Part shown: one piece after another, positions 33,615-42,812 of the stretch
Layout of the letters: each line of letters begins with the position of its first letter
How positions within the stretch are numbered: the stretch's first letter is position 1
Assembly: GCA_046290435.1 (NCBI GenBank)
Contig: JBKAGO010000001.1
Coordinates: 39,609-103,608, forward strand
Length of the DNA stretch: 64,000 nucleotides
Direction: 5' to 3'
Origin: CAVQUE01 sp046290435
GTDB lineage: Bacteria; Actinomycetota; Acidimicrobiia; Acidimicrobiales; UBA8592
The notes under the pieces: model-generated
What the model was told of the DNA's origin: nothing
Seen by the model: only the letters and a program-made list of their open reading frames with translations
The model's database searches: none
Translations under genes and position numbers: made by a program

Positions 33615-34781
33615 ATGGACTGGTCGTTCCCACCCGAGGCCGAGGCCTTCCGCAAGGAGGTGCAGGCGTTCATCGCCGAGCACCTCACCCCCGAGGTCAT
33701 CGCGTCGACCCACGACGGCACGCTGCACAACTGGGACTTCCACCGCAAGCTGGCCGAGCGGGGTTGGCTCGGTGGCGCCGTGCCCGCCGAGCTCGGCGGC
33801 GGCGGCCGCAGCGCCATCGAGATGGCCGTGCTGGTCGAGGAACTGCAGCTGGCCGGAGCCCCGATCGACGGGATGGGCGTCGCCATCGTCACCGCGTCGG
33901 TGGTGCTCGAGCTCGGCAACGATCATCTGAAGGAGACGGTGGCCAAACGGCTGCTGTCGGGCGAGATCATGACCTGCTTCGGCTACACCGAACCCGACTC
34001 GGGCTCCGACGTCGCCGCAGCCCAGACCAAGGCCGTGCGCGACGGCGAGGAGTGGGTCATCACCGGCCAGAAGATGTGGACGACCATGGCCCACATCTCC
34101 GACTACGTGCTGCTGTTGACCCGCACCAACCCCGACGTGCCCAAGCACAAGGGCCTGACGTTCTTCCTGGTGCCCCTCGACACCCCCGGCATCGAGATCC
34201 ACCCGGTCCACACCATGGGAACCGAGCGGTCCAACGCCACCTTCTACGACAACGTCCGGGTGGGCGACGAGTGGCGGATCGGCGAGGTCGACGGCGGTTG
34301 GCAGGTGATGAAGTCGGCGCTGAAGTTCGAGCGCGGTATCGCCGGCGGCCAGTTCCCCTCTCCCCCGCTGATCGACGCGGCGGTCCAGTGGGCAGCCGGG
34401 ACGACCCGCGACGACGGCACCGCCATCATCGACGATCCCGTGGTGCGCGAGCGCCTGGTGCGGTCGATGATCGACGTCGAGGTGTGCCGCGGCTTCGCCT
34501 ACAACACCGCGTTCCTGGCGAGCGAGGGCGTGATGTTCGGCGTCGAGGGATCGATGACCAAGCTGTTCGCCAGCGAGGCCTACAAGCAGCACACCAAGTG
34601 GTTCATCGACATGTGCGGCCCCGAGGGCATGCTGCACCTCGACAACGACGACGCGCCGCTGGGCGGCATGATCGACGAGCACTTCCGCCACGCCCCGGTG
34701 ACCACGATCTACGGCGGCACGAGCGAGATCAGCCGCAACCTCATCGCCGAAGGCCGCCTCGGCCTCCCCCGCACCCGCTGA
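33615..34781 (+). CDS. Acyl-CoA dehydrogenase, larger subunit
   Basis: 388 residues, AAGGAG 7 nt before the ATG at 33615. Contains MTCFGYTEPDSGSDVAAAQT (FAD/substrate loop), ITGQKMWTTMAHISDYVLLL, RSNATFYDNVRV and the C-terminal TTIYGGTSEISRNLIAEGRL. Introduces the alpha-beta double bond in an acyl-CoA, passing electrons to ETF. Probably the catalytic partner of the preceding 349-residue protein in one operon. Substrate is unknown; bulky acyl-CoA is an inference from the pairing. Confidence 0.92.
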   Translation: MDWSFPPEAEAFRKEVQAFIAEHLTPEVIASTHDGTLHNWDFHRKLAERGWLGGAVPAELGGGGRSAIEMAVLVEELQLAGAPIDGMGVAIVTASVVLELGNDHLKETVAKRLLSGEIMTCFGYTEPDSGSDVAAAQTKAVRDGEEWVITGQKMWTTMAHISDYVLLLTRTNPDVPKHKGLTFFLVPLDTPGIEIHPVHTMGTERSNATFYDNVRVGDEWRIGEVDGGWQVMKSALKFERGIAGGQFPSPPLIDAAVQWAAGTTRDDGTAIIDDPVVRERLVRSMIDVEVCRGFAYNTAFLASEGVMFGVEGSMTKLFASEAYKQHTKWFIDMCGPEGMLHLDNDDAPLGGMIDEHFRHAPVTTIYGGTSEISRNLIAEGRLGLPRTR

Positions 34782-34836
34782 ACATCACCGGAGTGTCTCG
34801 CACGAGACGAGCGGCCGTCGCCAGGTACCGGCGGAC

Positions 34837-34842
34837 TACCAT
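34837..34842 (+). promoter_or_regulatory. Leaderless -10 element (TACCAT)
   Basis: TACCAT ends 6 nt before GTG 34849, the spacing of a leaderless promoter, and supports the start of the small gene that follows. Confidence 0.5.
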
Positions 34843-34848
34843 CGAGAC

Positions 34849-35034
34849 GTGCATGTCGAGACCTTGGAGCAGATAGCGGAGCGGTTGGGTTGGAGCCCGC
34901 AGCGCTTGGCCGAGGCTCGGGCCCGGAGTTCGGAGCCCCGCCCGTCCAACATCAGCGACGAGGACCGGGCCCGCGCCGAGGCCCTTTCGAGTTCGGTGAA
35001 CGCAACGGGTAGAGCGCTCGACGAAGCTTCCTGA
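34849..35034 (+). CDS. Small protein, first of a two-gene cassette
   Basis: 61 residues from GTG 34849. MHVETLEQIAERLGWSPQRL looks like a helix-turn-helix-like N terminus, followed by a disordered polar middle and acidic helix (SDEDRARAEALSSSV). Five bases separate it from the next gene. Layout (small DNA-binding-like protein, then a compact protein of about 100 residues) recalls toxin-antitoxin modules, but neither member belongs to a family I recognise. Confidence 0.5.
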   Translation: MHVETLEQIAERLGWSPQRLAEARARSSEPRPSNISDEDRARAEALSSSVNATGRALDEAS

Positions 35035-35039
35035 TCGAA

Positions 35040-35339
35040 GTGGTCGCTCCCGACTGGCGTTCGCTGCGCGTCATGCTCAACGACCGAGCCGCCATCTACG
35101 CCGAGCACTTCCCGGCCTCGCTCGCCGAGGTGGGCCCAGCGATGGTCGAGTTCTTCACCCACGAAGAGGCGCAGAACCTGCTGTTCACGTTCGCCGGGGC
35201 GTGGCGGGGACTGGGGCGAGACGCCACCGACCCGACGACTCGCTTCGTCTATCTCGCCTTCGGCGACCTCGTCTGCCGGTTCCGCGGAGTCGAGCTGGCC
35301 CCCGGAGCGATCGTCATCGATGACGTGACCGGACTCTGA
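35040..35339 (+). CDS. Small protein, second of a two-gene cassette
   Basis: 99 residues from GTG 35040. MVAPDWRSLRVMLNDRAAIY...FTHEEAQNLLFTFAGAW and a C-terminal VYLAFGDLVCRFRGVELAPG. Compact soluble composition, one Cys, no signal peptide. No family recognised. Immediately downstream of the 61-residue gene. Could be the toxin-like partner; evidence is only organisational. Confidence 0.5.
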   Translation: MVAPDWRSLRVMLNDRAAIYAEHFPASLAEVGPAMVEFFTHEEAQNLLFTFAGAWRGLGRDATDPTTRFVYLAFGDLVCRFRGVELAPGAIVIDDVTGL

Positions 35340-35451
35340 CGCGCAGCGCGCCGGCTCCTCCGAGGCAGAGTCGGCGAAACGTGTCTGCACGCAGGCAAGT
35401 GCTCGTAGCCGAGGATGTACCCGGAACGGGACTCGATCTCGTCGCAGATGG

Positions 35452-35633
35452 TCAGAGGGTTGGCAGCTCGAATCTGCAGGCCGGCCCGGACGCGTCGGCG
35501 AGGCGTCGGTCGAGGGTGGCGAGCGTGACGTCGAGTCCCTCGGCGAGTGCTACGTAGGCGGCGTCGTAGGCCGTGACGGCGTGACGCAGCTCCCAGATCC
35601 GGTCGGCGAGGACATCGTGAGCCCCCGGAGAGG
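35452..35633 (-). pseudogene. C-terminal remnant of a VapC-type PIN toxin
   Basis: On the minus strand the frame reads HDVLADRIWELRHAVTAYDA then AYVALAEGLDVTLATLDRRL and ends CRFELPTL, stop at 35452. This is the last third of a VapC PIN domain (TAYDAAYVALAE, TLDRRLA). No N-terminal part or start is present; upstream the frame runs into the end of the acyl-CoA ligase gene. So a toxin-antitoxin locus was truncated here. The remaining part of the 35340-35633 gap shows no gene. Confidence 0.7.
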
Positions 35634-37178
35634 TCAGCCGGCGCCGGCGAGGTATTCGTCGCGCAGGTGCCGCTTGTAGAGCTTGCCGGTGGGCAGGCGG
35701 GGCAGTTCGGGGCGGAAGTCGATGACCCTCGGCACCTTGTAGTGGGCGATGTGCTCACGCAAGTAGGTCCGCAGTTCCTCGGCCAGCTCGGGCGTGGGCT
35801 CGACGCCGTCGGCCACCTGCACCACGGCCTGGACGAACTCGCCCATCTCGGGGTCGGGCAGGCCGAACACGGCGCAGTCGGCGACGGCCTCGTGGACCAC
35901 CAACACGTCCTCGACCTCCTGGGGGTAGATGTTGACCCCGCCCGAGATGATCATGAACGCCTTGCGGTCCGTCAGGTAGAGGTACCCCTCCTCGTCGACG
36001 TAGCCGACGTCGCCCAGCGCCGACCAGTTGGGATGCGCGGGGTGCTGCGCGGCGCGGGTCTTCTCCGGGTCGCCGTGGTACTCGAACGGCATGGTCTCCT
36101 GCTCGAAGTACACGATGCCCGGCTCGCCCGTGGGCTGCTCGGCGCCGGCCTCGTCGCAGATGTGGATCGTGCCCATGACGGCCTTGCCGACCGAACCGGG
36201 GTGGGCCAGCCACTCCTCGGCGTTGATGAACGTCAGGCCGTTGCCCTCGGTGCCGGCGTAGTACTCGGTGACGATGGGGCCCCACCAGTCCATCATCAGG
36301 CGCTTGACCTCGACGGGGCAGGGCGCCGCGGCGTGCACCACGCACTGCAGGCTCGACACGTCGAAGCCGGTGCGGACGTCTTCGGGGAGCTTGAGCATGC
36401 GCACGAACATCGTCGGGACGAGCTGGCTGTGGGTGACGGAGAACCGCTCGACGGCTTCGAGGTAGGCGACGGCGTCGAACTTCTCCATGACGACGACCGT
36501 GGCGCCGAGCTCGTGCACGCCGGCCGACCAGGCCAGCGGCGCTGCGTGGTACAGCGGCGCCGGCGACAGGTACACGCTGTTCTCGTCCATGCCCAGCAGG
36601 AACCGCTCGAGCATCGATATGCCGGCGTTGGCCGGGTCGTCGACCATCGTGCCGGACAGGGCCCGCTTGACCCCCTTGGGCTGGCCGGTCGTGCCCGAGG
36701 AGTACAGCATGATGTTGCCCAGGGGCTCTTCGTCGAGCTTGGTGGTGGGCATCGACGCCACGGCGTCGTCGTAGGCGGTGAAGCCGTCGATGGTGCCGTC
36801 GAGCATCAGCCGGTCGGTGCAGCCGTCGATGGCGCCGGCCATGGCGGCGACGGTGTCGGCCATGGCCGCGGTGGTCACCAGCGACTTCGAGGTGCTGTCG
36901 TTGATGATGTAGGCGCACTCCTCGGCCGACAGGTACCGGTTGACGGCCGTGAGGTGCAGGCCGGAGCGGATGGCGGCCCAGTAGACGACATGGAACATCG
37001 GGTGGTTCTCGGACAGGATCGCCACGTGGTCGCCGGGACCGAGCCCGATGGAGCGCCAGTAGTGCGCCAGCTGGTTGGAGCGGGCGTCGAGCTCGGCGTA
37101 GGTGACGGTCTCACCCGAGCCGGCCATGATGACCGCGGGCTTGTCGGGCGTGGTCTGTGCGTGTGCGCCGGGATACAT
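35634..37178 (-). CDS. Fatty-acyl-CoA ligase (acyl-CoA synthetase)
   Basis: 514 residues. AMP-binding motifs: P-loop LYSSGTTGQPKGVKRA, TEYYAGTEGNG, and C-terminal GDVGYVDEEGYLYLTDRK, with the catalytic Lys in LPRLPTGKLYKRHLRDEY. Adenylates a carboxylic acid and forms its CoA thioester, feeding the nearby dehydrogenases and thiolase. Related to FadD4/FadD13-like enzymes. The 3' end abuts the VapC remnant. Confidence 0.92.
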   Translation of the reverse strand: MYPGAHAQTTPDKPAVIMAGSGETVTYAELDARSNQLAHYWRSIGLGPGDHVAILSENHPMFHVVYWAAIRSGLHLTAVNRYLSAEECAYIINDSTSKSLVTTAAMADTVAAMAGAIDGCTDRLMLDGTIDGFTAYDDAVASMPTTKLDEEPLGNIMLYSSGTTGQPKGVKRALSGTMVDDPANAGISMLERFLLGMDENSVYLSPAPLYHAAPLAWSAGVHELGATVVVMEKFDAVAYLEAVERFSVTHSQLVPTMFVRMLKLPEDVRTGFDVSSLQCVVHAAAPCPVEVKRLMMDWWGPIVTEYYAGTEGNGLTFINAEEWLAHPGSVGKAVMGTIHICDEAGAEQPTGEPGIVYFEQETMPFEYHGDPEKTRAAQHPAHPNWSALGDVGYVDEEGYLYLTDRKAFMIISGGVNIYPQEVEDVLVVHEAVADCAVFGLPDPEMGEFVQAVVQVADGVEPTPELAEELRTYLREHIAHYKVPRVIDFRPELPRLPTGKLYKRHLRDEYLAGAG

Positions 37179-37345
37179 GGGCCAGATCCTACGGACCCCC
37201 CAGAGCGACGCAAGTCACACGACCCGGCCCGCAGGTCGCGGCACGAGTGAAGCCGCGCGGCGGTTCTGTCACTCCCGCTGCCGCAACCGCACGCACGGGC
37301 GGCGCGCGCAGATAATGATCCCTGTTGGCGTGCGGAGGGAACGGC

Positions 37346-37663
37346 ATGAAGTACGTGACACGACTCGATCGTTTCGAGGCCGGGGACTTCCCGATGGTCT
37401 GTGTCCGGTCCGGCGTGCCTGCGACGAAGTTGGTGCCGGTGCAGGCGTACCGGGACTCGCGATGGCCGTGGCTGTTCTTCGGGAGCCTGTCCTTCATCTT
37501 CGCCAAGTGGATCGGCGACCGGGACCACCCGTGGGGTCTGCTGCCGTTCGCGGAGGGCGAGGTCCGGGGCGTGACCGCCACCTATGACCGCGGCGTCGGC
37601 GTGATCCTGCGGGGCGTGCATCCCCGATTCGTCGAGGAGACCAGGAGCGCGCAGGGCCGCTGA
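37346..37663 (+). CDS. Hypothetical protein with one possible membrane segment
   Basis: 105 residues from ATG 37346, with GGAGGG upstream. MKYVTRLDRFEAGDFPMVCV...; hydrophobic WPWLFFGSLSFIFAKWI at about 45-61. No family recognised. Good ribosome site and typical codon use favour a real gene. About 165 bp separate it from the divergent ligase gene. Confidence 0.55.
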   Translation: MKYVTRLDRFEAGDFPMVCVRSGVPATKLVPVQAYRDSRWPWLFFGSLSFIFAKWIGDRDHPWGLLPFAEGEVRGVTATYDRGVGVILRGVHPRFVEETRSAQGR

Positions 37664-37809
37664 CGCTCGCGGTCCGAAGTCCATCGTCGGGGTCGGCGCG
37701 CGGCGGGGCCCCGAGGCAGGGGCGAGGTGGTGCCGCTCGACGTGGCGGCAGGTCCCGGGCGGTCCGGCGACGCAACGCTGCGCCGCTGCGACCTAAGGTC
37801 GGCGTCCTG

Positions 37810-38727
37810 ATGAGCGAATCGACCGACCCCACCACCGGCCGTCGACCGGCGAAGAACCGCACACCCCAGTGGATCGCCAGCACTGCGATCACCGCCGTGA
37901 TCGGCGCGTTGCTCGCCGTGGCGGGCAGCGACGGCACCGCACGAGCCGGCGGGGTCGCCGTGTTCGCGCTCTGCGTCGGGCTGGCCTTCGCCATCAACTG
38001 GGCGGTGTTCGTGCCGTCGTTCCTCGCCCGGACCGAGACGTACTTCGACCTCACCGGCGCGCTCACCTACCTCACGGTGACCGCCGTGGCGCTGGTGCTG
38101 TCCGACGGCCTCGACACCCGGGCCTGGATCGCCGCCGCGTTGGTGTGGATCTGGGCGCTGCGGCTGGGCAGCTTCTTGTTCCGTCGGGTGCGGCGCGACG
38201 GCGGCGACGGCCGCTTCGATCGCATGAAGCACGACTTCGCCGAGTTCCTGATGACCTGGACCATCCAGGGTCTGTGGGTGTCGCTGACACTCGCCGCGGC
38301 GCTGGTCGCCATCACCACCACCGAGCGCGCCGACTTCGGCGTGCTGGGCGTGATCGGACTGGCGATCTGGGTGGTCGGCTTCGCCATCGAGGTCGTCGCC
38401 GACACACAGAAGAGCGCCTTCAAGGCCGACCCCGCCAACGCCGGACGCTTCATCACCACCGGCCTGTGGTCCTGGTCGCGCCACCCCAACTACTTCGGCG
38501 AGATCACCCTGTGGACCGGCATGGCCGTGCTGGCGCTCCCGGTGCTGTCGGGCTGGAACTGGGTGGCGCTGATCTCGCCGCTGTTCGTGTTCGTGCTGCT
38601 CACCCGCATCAGCGGCATCCCGATGCTCGAGCGCCGGGCCCACAAGCGCTGGGGCGACGACCCCGCCTTCCAGGCCTACACCGCATCCACTTCGGTCCTC
38701 GTGCCGCTGCCGCCGAAGAAGGGCTGA
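37810..38727 (+). CDS. DUF1295-family membrane protein (steroid 5-alpha-reductase-like)
   Basis: 305 residues with about six to seven membrane helices. C-terminal signature FITTGLWSWSRHPNYFGEIT and PMLERRAHKRWGDDPAFQAY is that of DUF1295, related to steroid reductases and isoprenylcysteine methyltransferases. ATG 37810 follows a TAAGGT -10-like box. Possible lipid or sterol modifying reductase; partner genes here (acyl-CoA enzymes) are compatible but not proof. Confidence 0.85.
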   Translation: MSESTDPTTGRRPAKNRTPQWIASTAITAVIGALLAVAGSDGTARAGGVAVFALCVGLAFAINWAVFVPSFLARTETYFDLTGALTYLTVTAVALVLSDGLDTRAWIAAALVWIWALRLGSFLFRRVRRDGGDGRFDRMKHDFAEFLMTWTIQGLWVSLTLAAALVAITTTERADFGVLGVIGLAIWVVGFAIEVVADTQKSAFKADPANAGRFITTGLWSWSRHPNYFGEITLWTGMAVLALPVLSGWNWVALISPLFVFVLLTRISGIPMLERRAHKRWGDDPAFQAYTASTSVLVPLPPKKG

Positions 38728-38765
38728 TCGGAGCGTCCTCGCCACCCGAGCGGAGTATTCGCGAG

Positions 38766-38900
38766 ATGAACGAACAGCGAGACACCTCAGCCGCATCGGC
38801 TCTCCGAGCGCTCCGCCAGGACCGTATTGGCGCCGACCTCACCGCACCGCTCACCGACGACGAGGCAGCCTGGCTCGACCGACCTCACTGCGTCAGGTGA
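38766..38900 (+). CDS. Possible small protein
   Basis: 44 codons from ATG 38766, ending CVR with the stop overlapping the convergent FAH-family gene by a few bases. MNEQRDTSAASALRALRQDR then IGADLTAPLTDDEAAWLDRP. Composition is protein-like and polar, but length and lack of a convincing ribosome site leave it doubtful; it may be a remnant. Confidence 0.3.
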   Translation: MNEQRDTSAASALRALRQDRIGADLTAPLTDDEAAWLDRPHCVR

Positions 38901-39699
38901 TGTGGGTGGTCAGGACGCCGATGCCTTCGATGTCGACTTCGATGGTGTCGCCGGCGGTCATGAGCAGCGGAGGCTCTCGGCGTGAGCCGACGCCGTCGGG
39001 GGTGCCGGTGGCGATGACGTCGCCGGGGCGCAGGGTCAGGGCCTGGGTGATGTAGGCGATGGTCTCGGCGATGCCGAAGATCATCTGGTCGGTGGTGCTG
39101 TCCTGCATCGTCTCGCCGTTGAGGCGTGACCCGATGCGCAGCCCCATGGGGTCGCCCAGTTCGTCGGCGGTGACGATGACCGGCCCGATGGGGGCGGAGT
39201 CGTCGGCGTTCTTGCCGAGAGCCCACTGCGAGGTGGCCCGCTGGAACCGGCGTGCGGAGATGTCGTTGAAGCATGTGTAGCCGAGCACCCCGGCCATGGC
39301 GTCGGCTTCGTCGACGGCGTGCATCTCGCGGCCGATGATCACGGCCAGCTCGGCCTCGAAGTCCAGGCCCTCCTCGCCAGGCGGCACCGCGCAGCCACCA
39401 CCGTCGACCGACAGGGTGGACCACCAGCGGGCGAACAGGTTGGGGTGCGCCGGACGCTCGCTGTTGGTCTCGGCGATGTGGAGCGGGTAATTGAGCCCGA
39501 TGCACAGGATCTTGGCGGTGGTGGGCACCGGCGGCACGGCCACGACATCGGCCCGGTCGATGGGGTCGCCGCCCTCGGCGCCTCGGTAGCCGTCGGGATC
39601 TGCGTAGAAGTCCGCGAGGGGGGCCAGGGGCCGCAGGATGTCGCCCTCGGACGCGGCCATGGTGGGCACGCCTGCATTGTCGAACGCGATGAGTCGCAT
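38893..39699 (-). CDS. Fumarylacetoacetate hydrolase-family protein
   Basis: 268 residues. FAH fold: ILCIGLNYPLHIAE, the metal ligands in GLDFEAELAVIIG (E-x-E), FNDISARRFQ, GDVIATGTPDGVG and C-terminal DTIEVDIEGIGVL. Members split C-C bonds of acylpyruvates or hydrate/decarboxylate 2-hydroxymuconate-type acids in aromatic breakdown. Specific substrate cannot be assigned. It stands alone on the minus strand. Confidence 0.9.
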   Translation of the reverse strand: MRLIAFDNAGVPTMAASEGDILRPLAPLADFYADPDGYRGAEGGDPIDRADVVAVPPVPTTAKILCIGLNYPLHIAETNSERPAHPNLFARWWSTLSVDGGGCAVPPGEEGLDFEAELAVIIGREMHAVDEADAMAGVLGYTCFNDISARRFQRATSQWALGKNADDSAPIGPVIVTADELGDPMGLRIGSRLNGETMQDSTTDQMIFGIAETIAYITQALTLRPGDVIATGTPDGVGSRREPPLLMTAGDTIEVDIEGIGVLTTHIT

Positions 39700-39806
39700 G
39701 GTGATGCTGACCTCTCCCCGCCCGCCTCGCCATCATGGCCCAACCACGCCCGCCGCGCCTCGTGACCGACGTCACGATTGCGCGGCGACGGCGCCGACAG
39801 GGATCG

Positions 39807-42617
39807 TCAGGCGACCAGCGACCGGCCCCGGCGGCTGCGCACTGCGTTGCGCAGCGGCGTCCGCACCGCCTCGAGACCCAGGTAGAAGGCCGGGAACGCC
39901 ACGAGCACCAGCAGCGTCGAGCTCACCAGGCCGCCCATGAGCGTGAACCCGAGCGACTCCCAGAACGGGTCGGCCAGCGAGAGCGGGAGGAGCCCGACGA
40001 CGGTGGTGACAGTGGTGGCGACCAGGGGCCGGAACCTGCTCGTCACGGCCGAGCCGATGGCCTCGCCGGCGGTGGCGCCCAGGCGCCGCTCCTGGTTCGC
40101 GGCGTCGACCAGCAGGATCGTGTTGTTGACCGCCACACCGATCAGGGCGATGAAGCCGACGACCGCCAAGAAGCTGAGCGGGTTGTCCGTCACGGTCAAC
40201 GCCGAGAAGACCCCGAAGAAGCTGAAGGGGATCGCCAGGAAGATGAGCATCGACTGGGCCAGCGAACGGAACTGCACCGTGATCAGCACCAGCATCAGCC
40301 CGAGCGCCACCATCCCGGCGACGCCGAGGGCTGCGAAGTCGTCCTGGTTGTCGGATTCGAGACCGAAGTCGAACACGAGGGAGTCGGCGGCCAGGCCCCG
40401 TTCGGCGAGCGCCGGGCCGAACGTGGCGACCACGTACTCCTCGGTGCTGGTGAGCACGCCGGAGATGCCGTTGACGGCGTCGTACTGGGCGCGGACCTCG
40501 ATGTAGCGCTCTCCGTCGACGCGGGCCACCGTGCCCCGGGTCGACACCAGGGCGTCGGTGACGGTGACGGTTTCGGATCCGGAGGCGAACTCGCGGCCGA
40601 TGAGATCGGCACGGATCTCATCGGCGAGCTCCTCGGCGGCGGACAGCGTGGCGGCGTCGCCGTCGACACCGATCTGCACCGCGAACGGGAACTCCAGGAC
40701 GGGCGGACCACTCTCGGTCTGGTTGACGGTGATCCGGGCCCCTTCGATGCCGGCGACGCCGGCCTCAATCCGTTCGACGAACGTGGGCGCGGTGGTGGAG
40801 CGCTCATCGATGGGCGTGAGGTCGATGAAGGTCTCGATGACCCGCTCGTTGCCACGCACGTACTGGCTGCGCACGAGCTCGTCGCCGAGGACGTCGACGA
40901 CCACCGCATCGATGCGGTCAGCGCGCTCTTCGGCCTCGCCGATCGTGGTGCCGGGCGGGAACTCGGCGGCGACGATCAGGCCGACCGCGTCCTTACCGGC
41001 AGGGAAGATGCTGAAGCCCAGGCCGCCGGCCAGCTGCAACCCGACGAACACCGCTGCGACGCCGAACCCGGCCAGGCCGAACCCGGCGAAGCGGCCACGC
41101 CATCCGTTGCCGCTCGGGTAGGCCGCCAGGCGACCCATGGCGGTTGCCGCCCGCTTCTCGACACGCACGATCGGGTTGCGGCTCGGTCCGCCGCGCAACA
41201 GGAACAGCCGGGCGATCGTCGGGATGAACACGATGGAGAACGCGAACGACATCAGCAACGTGACGATCACCGTGGTGGGGATCGGGCGGATGAACTCCCC
41301 GAGGATGCCGCCGACGAAAAGCATCGGCGAGAACACCACGACCGTCGTGAGGGTCCCGGCGAGCGACGCCGAGCCCACCCGGTCGATGGCGCGGCGGATG
41401 ACCCCGAGCCCGGAATCGGACTCGGACGGGTCGGGTGTGTCGCGGTTGGCGTCGATGGACTCGGAGATGACGATGGCGTCGTCGACCAGCAGACCCAGCG
41501 TGAGGATCAGGCCGAACAAGGTGATCGTGTTGAGCGTGTAGCCGACCCCCAACAGGCCGGTCAGCGAGCCCAACAACACGAGGGCCATGAAGCCGCCGGT
41601 GAGCACGGCCACCCGCCAGCCGATCAGCAACAGGCTGACGAGGGTGACGGCTGCGAGGCCGGTCAACAGGTTGCCCGACAGCGACGACAGCTGCGTGCGC
41701 ACGCCGGTCGCGAAGTCGGCGGTGATCTCGGCCCGGAAGCCGGGGGCGAGATCGGTCTCGGCGGCCTCGAGTGCTGCGTCGATGGTGTCGCTGAAGCCGA
41801 GGACGTCGAGGTCGGTGTCGGGGCTGCGGACCAGGCCGATGGTGATGGCATCGGTGTAGCCCTCGGGCCCGAGCGCCACACGGGTGAAGCGGGTGGGACG
41901 GGTCTCGGCGTCGCCGGTGGTGGGGTCGACCGAGGTGGTCAGCAGATTGCGGACGTCGGCGCTTTCGACCGAATCGACGTCCTGCAACGACGCTGCCAGG
42001 GTGGCCGCCTGCGCCTCGAGCTCGGCTGCGGTTGCGCCGGGGGGACCGACGACGGACACCAGCAGGTCGTACTCGCCGACGAACTTGGCGGCGTTGACGG
42101 CCCGGTAGTCGACCGTTGCCGCGTCGGTGACCTCGACGCCGAGGTCCACCAGGCGCTGGGTGCCGACGTCGGAGTCGATGCTGTCGTCGAACTCCACGAT
42201 GACCGCGAAGGAGCTGGGTTGTGCGTCGGTGGCCACCTCGACGACACCGTCGGCCTCGGCGAACGCGGCGGCCAGCGGAGCGACCACCTCGGCGTCGACC
42301 CGCTCGGCGTCGTCGACGAAGTACGTCCCGGTGACGACCGAGATCGGGGTGTTGACCGGCGGGAAGCCCTCGCGGTTCAGGCCGAACCCGAAGGCGTAGA
42401 CACCGGCGAGCACCACCACGATCAACAAGCCGAGCGTGATCCTCCAGCGGCGGCTTGCCGCTACCGCGACGGTGGTGACCCACGAGCGCTTCGGTCGGCG
42501 GCCCGCGTCTCCGGCGCCATCTCCACCAGGGCCGCCGGCGCCGGCGCCGTCGCCGGTCGGCGGGATATCCCAGGGCGGCTCCGACGCCGGAATGCGGGTG
42601 GGGGTGATGATCGACAT
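39807..42617 (-). CDS. RND-superfamily efflux transporter
   Basis: 936 residues from ATG 42617. A disordered Pro/Gly-rich N terminus, then 12 expected helices with two large periplasmic-type loops. TM4 contains LILTLGLLVDDAIVISESID with the proton-relay Asp pair, and the second half GVAGMVALGLMLVLITVQFR and GFIALIGVAVNNTILLVDA. It resembles AcrB/HME-type RND more than MmpL. No adaptor or outer-membrane partner is adjacent, as expected in a monoderm. Divergent from the Cox-like operon across 195 bp. Confidence 0.9.
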   Translation of the reverse strand: MSIITPTRIPASEPPWDIPPTGDGAGAGGPGGDGAGDAGRRPKRSWVTTVAVAASRRWRITLGLLIVVVLAGVYAFGFGLNREGFPPVNTPISVVTGTYFVDDAERVDAEVVAPLAAAFAEADGVVEVATDAQPSSFAVIVEFDDSIDSDVGTQRLVDLGVEVTDAATVDYRAVNAAKFVGEYDLLVSVVGPPGATAAELEAQAATLAASLQDVDSVESADVRNLLTTSVDPTTGDAETRPTRFTRVALGPEGYTDAITIGLVRSPDTDLDVLGFSDTIDAALEAAETDLAPGFRAEITADFATGVRTQLSSLSGNLLTGLAAVTLVSLLLIGWRVAVLTGGFMALVLLGSLTGLLGVGYTLNTITLFGLILTLGLLVDDAIVISESIDANRDTPDPSESDSGLGVIRRAIDRVGSASLAGTLTTVVVFSPMLFVGGILGEFIRPIPTTVIVTLLMSFAFSIVFIPTIARLFLLRGGPSRNPIVRVEKRAATAMGRLAAYPSGNGWRGRFAGFGLAGFGVAAVFVGLQLAGGLGFSIFPAGKDAVGLIVAAEFPPGTTIGEAEERADRIDAVVVDVLGDELVRSQYVRGNERVIETFIDLTPIDERSTTAPTFVERIEAGVAGIEGARITVNQTESGPPVLEFPFAVQIGVDGDAATLSAAEELADEIRADLIGREFASGSETVTVTDALVSTRGTVARVDGERYIEVRAQYDAVNGISGVLTSTEEYVVATFGPALAERGLAADSLVFDFGLESDNQDDFAALGVAGMVALGLMLVLITVQFRSLAQSMLIFLAIPFSFFGVFSALTVTDNPLSFLAVVGFIALIGVAVNNTILLVDAANQERRLGATAGEAIGSAVTSRFRPLVATTVTTVVGLLPLSLADPFWESLGFTLMGGLVSSTLLVLVAFPAFYLGLEAVRTPLRNAVRSRRGRSLVA

Positions 42618-42713
42618 GCGCGTGGTCTCCGACGGGGCCGCAGTTGCCTCCGACGGTACGAAGCAGCTGCGCCGAAGACCCGGCTCAACGGGAGTCGCAC
42701 CTGTGATGCCTGC

Positions 42714-42729
42714 CACACCGGTCGGTGTG
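42714..42729. promoter_or_regulatory. Inverted repeat in the RND-cox divergent region
   Basis: CACACCG (42714-42720), GT, CGGTGTG (42723-42729): a 7-bp dyad midway between the two divergent starts. Candidate operator. Confidence 0.45.
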
Positions 42730-42736
42730 CGGACCC

Positions 42737-42766
42737 CCAGATCTTCAAAGCTTCACCAGATCTTCA
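42737..42766. promoter_or_regulatory. 11-bp direct repeats upstream of coxS-like gene
   Basis: CCAGATCTTCA occurs at 42737-42747 and 42756-42766 (19-bp period), each containing the AGATCT palindrome. They are 47-76 bp before the CoxS-like ATG, a typical place for an activator or repressor binding two helical faces. Confidence 0.5.
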
Positions 42767-42812
42767 GTGTGACCGTTGGCACGTCGCTGTGCCCTGTGCA
42801 ACGATCGGTCCC

